Source: JBEEMU01 sp043778315 | GTDB taxonomy: Bacteria > Bacteroidota > Bacteroidia > Chitinophagales > Saprospiraceae | NCBI GenBank assembly: GCA_043778315.1 | Contig: JAYWGJ010000151.1 | Location: 1 to 7,278, forward strand | Direction: 5' to 3' | DNA length: 7,278 nucleotides | Part shown: positions 6,320 through 7,278 of the stretch, piece by piece | Layout: each line of letters begins with the position of its first letter | Position numbering within the stretch: position 1 is the first letter of the stretch | The notes under the pieces: model-generated | What the model was told of the DNA's origin: nothing | Seen by the model: the letters and a program-made list of their open reading frames with translations, nothing else | The model's database searches: none | Made by a program: the position numbers and the translations under genes

Positions 6320-6334
6320 AAATATTTTATAAAA

Positions 6335-6361
6335 CTAAATATTTCAAATATTCTAAATATT
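6335..6361 (+). repeat. Three tandem 9-bp AT-rich repeats
   Basis: CTAAATATT (6335-6343), TCAAATATT (6344-6352) and CTAAATATT (6353-6361) lie end to end just after the orphan gene's stop, followed by a small hairpin GTGC/GCAC at 6364-6376. They could be a diverged regulatory site or slippage product; there is no evidence for a specific role. Confidence 0.5.
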
Positions 6362-6419
6362 CCGTGCATATGGCACTTTACGCCGCTCAAAATAAACCGC
6401 CGCTCCGCATAATAATCAT

Positions 6420-6447
6420 TTTGGTATTGAAAAAAACGGTATATTTG
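6420..6447 (+). promoter_or_regulatory. Bacteroidota-type promoter for the Rpn nuclease gene
   Basis: TATATTTG at 6440-6447 is a perfect TAnnTTTG -7 element, and TTTG at 6420-6423 can serve as -33 (16-base spacing, slightly short of the usual 17-23). Transcription would start near 6454, about 30 bases before the ATG at 6485. Confidence 0.6.
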
Positions 6448-6476
6448 CGGCTGTAAAGCCGTAATATAATACGGCT
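6448..6476 (+). promoter_or_regulatory. Two mutually exclusive hairpins at the promoter / 5' leader of the Rpn gene
   Basis: CGGCT (6448-6452) pairs with AGCCG (6457-6461) over the loop GTAA; the same AGCCGT (6457-6462) pairs perfectly with ACGGCT (6471-6476) over the loop AATATAAT. The second hairpin would be in the mRNA leader and ends 8 bases before the start codon. The pairing is plain in the sequence; a regulatory role is inference. Confidence 0.5.
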
Positions 6477-6484
6477 CAAAGAAT

Positions 6485-7278
6485 ATGGAACGTAAAAAGA
6501 TGGAACTCATCCGCTTCGACTGGGCGATGAAGCGCATATTGCGCGACAAGGCGAACTTTGTCGTCTTAGAGGGTTTTTTGTCGGTGCTGCTGAAAGAAAA
6601 GGTGACGATTGTATCTATTTTGAGCAGTCAATCGAACCAAGAAGCGGACGACGACAAGTACAATGATGTCGATATTTTGATACGCAATAGCAAAGGCGAA
6701 CACATCATTATCGAGGTGCAAAACACCAAACAAAACGATTATTTTCACCGTATTTTATTTGGCGCAGCAAAGATTATCACCGAATATATACAAAGTGGCT
6801 CGGCGTATGAAAACGTCAAAAAAGTGATTTCGGTGACGGTCGCGTACTTTGATTTGGGTCAAGGTGCAGATTATGTATATCATGGGACAACCTCGTTTGT
6901 AGGTATTCACAAAGGCGATATATTGCTCCTTTCGGCGGCGCAGCGCGTTCGGTATGAAAAACTCAACGTTCACGAAATTTATCCTGAATATTGGATTATC
7001 AAAGCGGGCATTTTTGATGAAGGGCAAGTAAATGACGAACTAGACGAGTGGATTTATTTTTTCAAAACGGGCTGCGTTTTGGAAGGCTTCACCGCAGCAG
7101 GTTTAGATGCTGCCAAGGCATTATTAGATAAGCTAAAACTACCCGAACTCGACCGCAAAAAATACGACGACTATCAAGAACGGTTGCGTAAATTGGCGAG
7201 CTATCACTTGACGGAAGTAGATGATTTTCAGACCTTGTTGAAAGAAAGAACAGCCGAAAGCGAAGCAAAAGGTAAAGC
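6485..7278 (+). CDS. Rpn family nuclease / PD-(D/E)XK nuclease family putative transposase (PDDEXK_2), 3' end cut off by the window
   Basis: 264 codons plus two bases are visible from ATG 6485, with no stop before the window end; Met6 at 6500 is an alternative start. The N-terminus FDWAMKRILRDKANFVVLEGFLSVLL (11-36, split as FDWAMKRILRDK and ANFVVLEGFLSVLL) is the family's opening helix block. The nuclease core follows: DVDILI with Asp63, then HIIIEVQNTKQNDYFHRILF with Glu77-x-Gln79, giving the D...ExQ active site of PDDEXK_2. YEKLNVHEIYPEYWIIKAG (157-174) is the conserved rear part. The last visible residues, ERTAESEAKGKA, look like the start of the charged K/E/A/G-rich tail common in these proteins. 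Rpn proteins of E. coli are DNA endonucleases that promote RecA-independent recombination; they are multi-copy in many Bacteroidota. No inverted repeats of an insertion sequence are seen at the visible end. The antisense open frames over it are shadows. Confidence 0.88.
   Translation, partial: MERKKMELIRFDWAMKRILRDKANFVVLEGFLSVLLKEKVTIVSILSSQSNQEADDDKYNDVDILIRNSKGEHIIIEVQNTKQNDYFHRILFGAAKIITEYIQSGSAYENVKKVISVTVAYFDLGQGADYVYHGTTSFVGIHKGDILLLSAAQRVRYEKLNVHEIYPEYWIIKAGIFDEGQVNDELDEWIYFFKTGCVLEGFTAAGLDAAKALLDKLKLPELDRKKYDDYQERLRKLASYHLTEVDDFQTLLKERTAESEAKGK

Noticed and set aside
6381..6405. Direct repeat CGCCGCTC at 6381-6388 and 6398-6405 upstream of the Rpn promoter
   Set aside because: Two short copies 17 bp apart could be an operator, but nothing else supports this and no regulator gene is near.
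6172..7027. Minus-strand open frames (6172-6549, 6566-6748, 6755-7027) over the orphan and Rpn genes
   Set aside because: The plus-strand reading gives a recognisable PDDEXK_2 nuclease with active-site residues; the minus-strand translations resemble nothing and begin or end inside it.

Overview
The window looks like chromosomal DNA of a member of the phylum Bacteroidota (best guess: the gliding, environmental side of the phylum, e.g. Chitinophagia, Saprospiria or Cytophagia). The reasons are: a large surface protein with SprB-type repeats and a type IX secretion (T9SS) type B C-terminal domain; a BshB1 bacillithiol deacetylase; a DUF2520 Rossmann protein of the kind common in this phylum; start codons preceded by A/T-rich leaders rather than clear Shine-Dalgarno sequences; and four perfect matches to the Bacteroidota -7 promoter element TAnnTTTG, each upstream of a gene.

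Left part (1-1049). The end of a MNT-type nucleotidyltransferase overlaps a complete HepT gene: a two-gene toxin-antitoxin module, AT-rich compared with the genes further right. It is closed by a strong hairpin terminator (541-579). A small orphan lipoprotein gene (660-1049) follows, with its own promoter element.

Middle part (1050-4975). A nested inverted repeat (1081-1185) lies between the lipoprotein gene and the DUF2520 gene (start placed at 1198, not at the upstream ATG 1135). DUF2520 runs convergently into the big minus-strand gene (2065-4815), and the two share a bidirectional terminator (2000-2038). The minus-strand gene encodes a predicted 916-residue secreted protein: signal peptide, four Ig/PKD-like repeats with a WxGP signature, five SprB repeats, one further PKD-like unit and a CHU_C/gliding-motility type B sorting domain. 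Its probable promoter (4968-4975) places the transcript start almost on the longest-ORF ATG, which favours the internal ATG at 4815.

Right part (5060-7278). bshB1 is expressed from a promoter at about 5060 and is followed with no gap (TAA then ATG) by an AT-rich orphan gene for a small membrane-anchored protein. After an AT-rich intergenic stretch with short tandem repeats, a perfect promoter element and two mutually exclusive hairpins lies the 5' part of an Rpn/PDDEXK_2-family nuclease gene, cut off by the window end.

The genes do not form one pathway. The window is a string of mostly independent units: toxin-antitoxin, orphan lipoprotein, DUF2520, T9SS surface protein, bacillithiol synthesis plus orphan, and Rpn nuclease. 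I do not see a convincing new multi-gene system. The items most worth a second look are the nested inverted repeat at 1081-1185, the switchable hairpins before the rpn gene, the repeat architecture of the surface protein, and the orphan coupled to bshB1.
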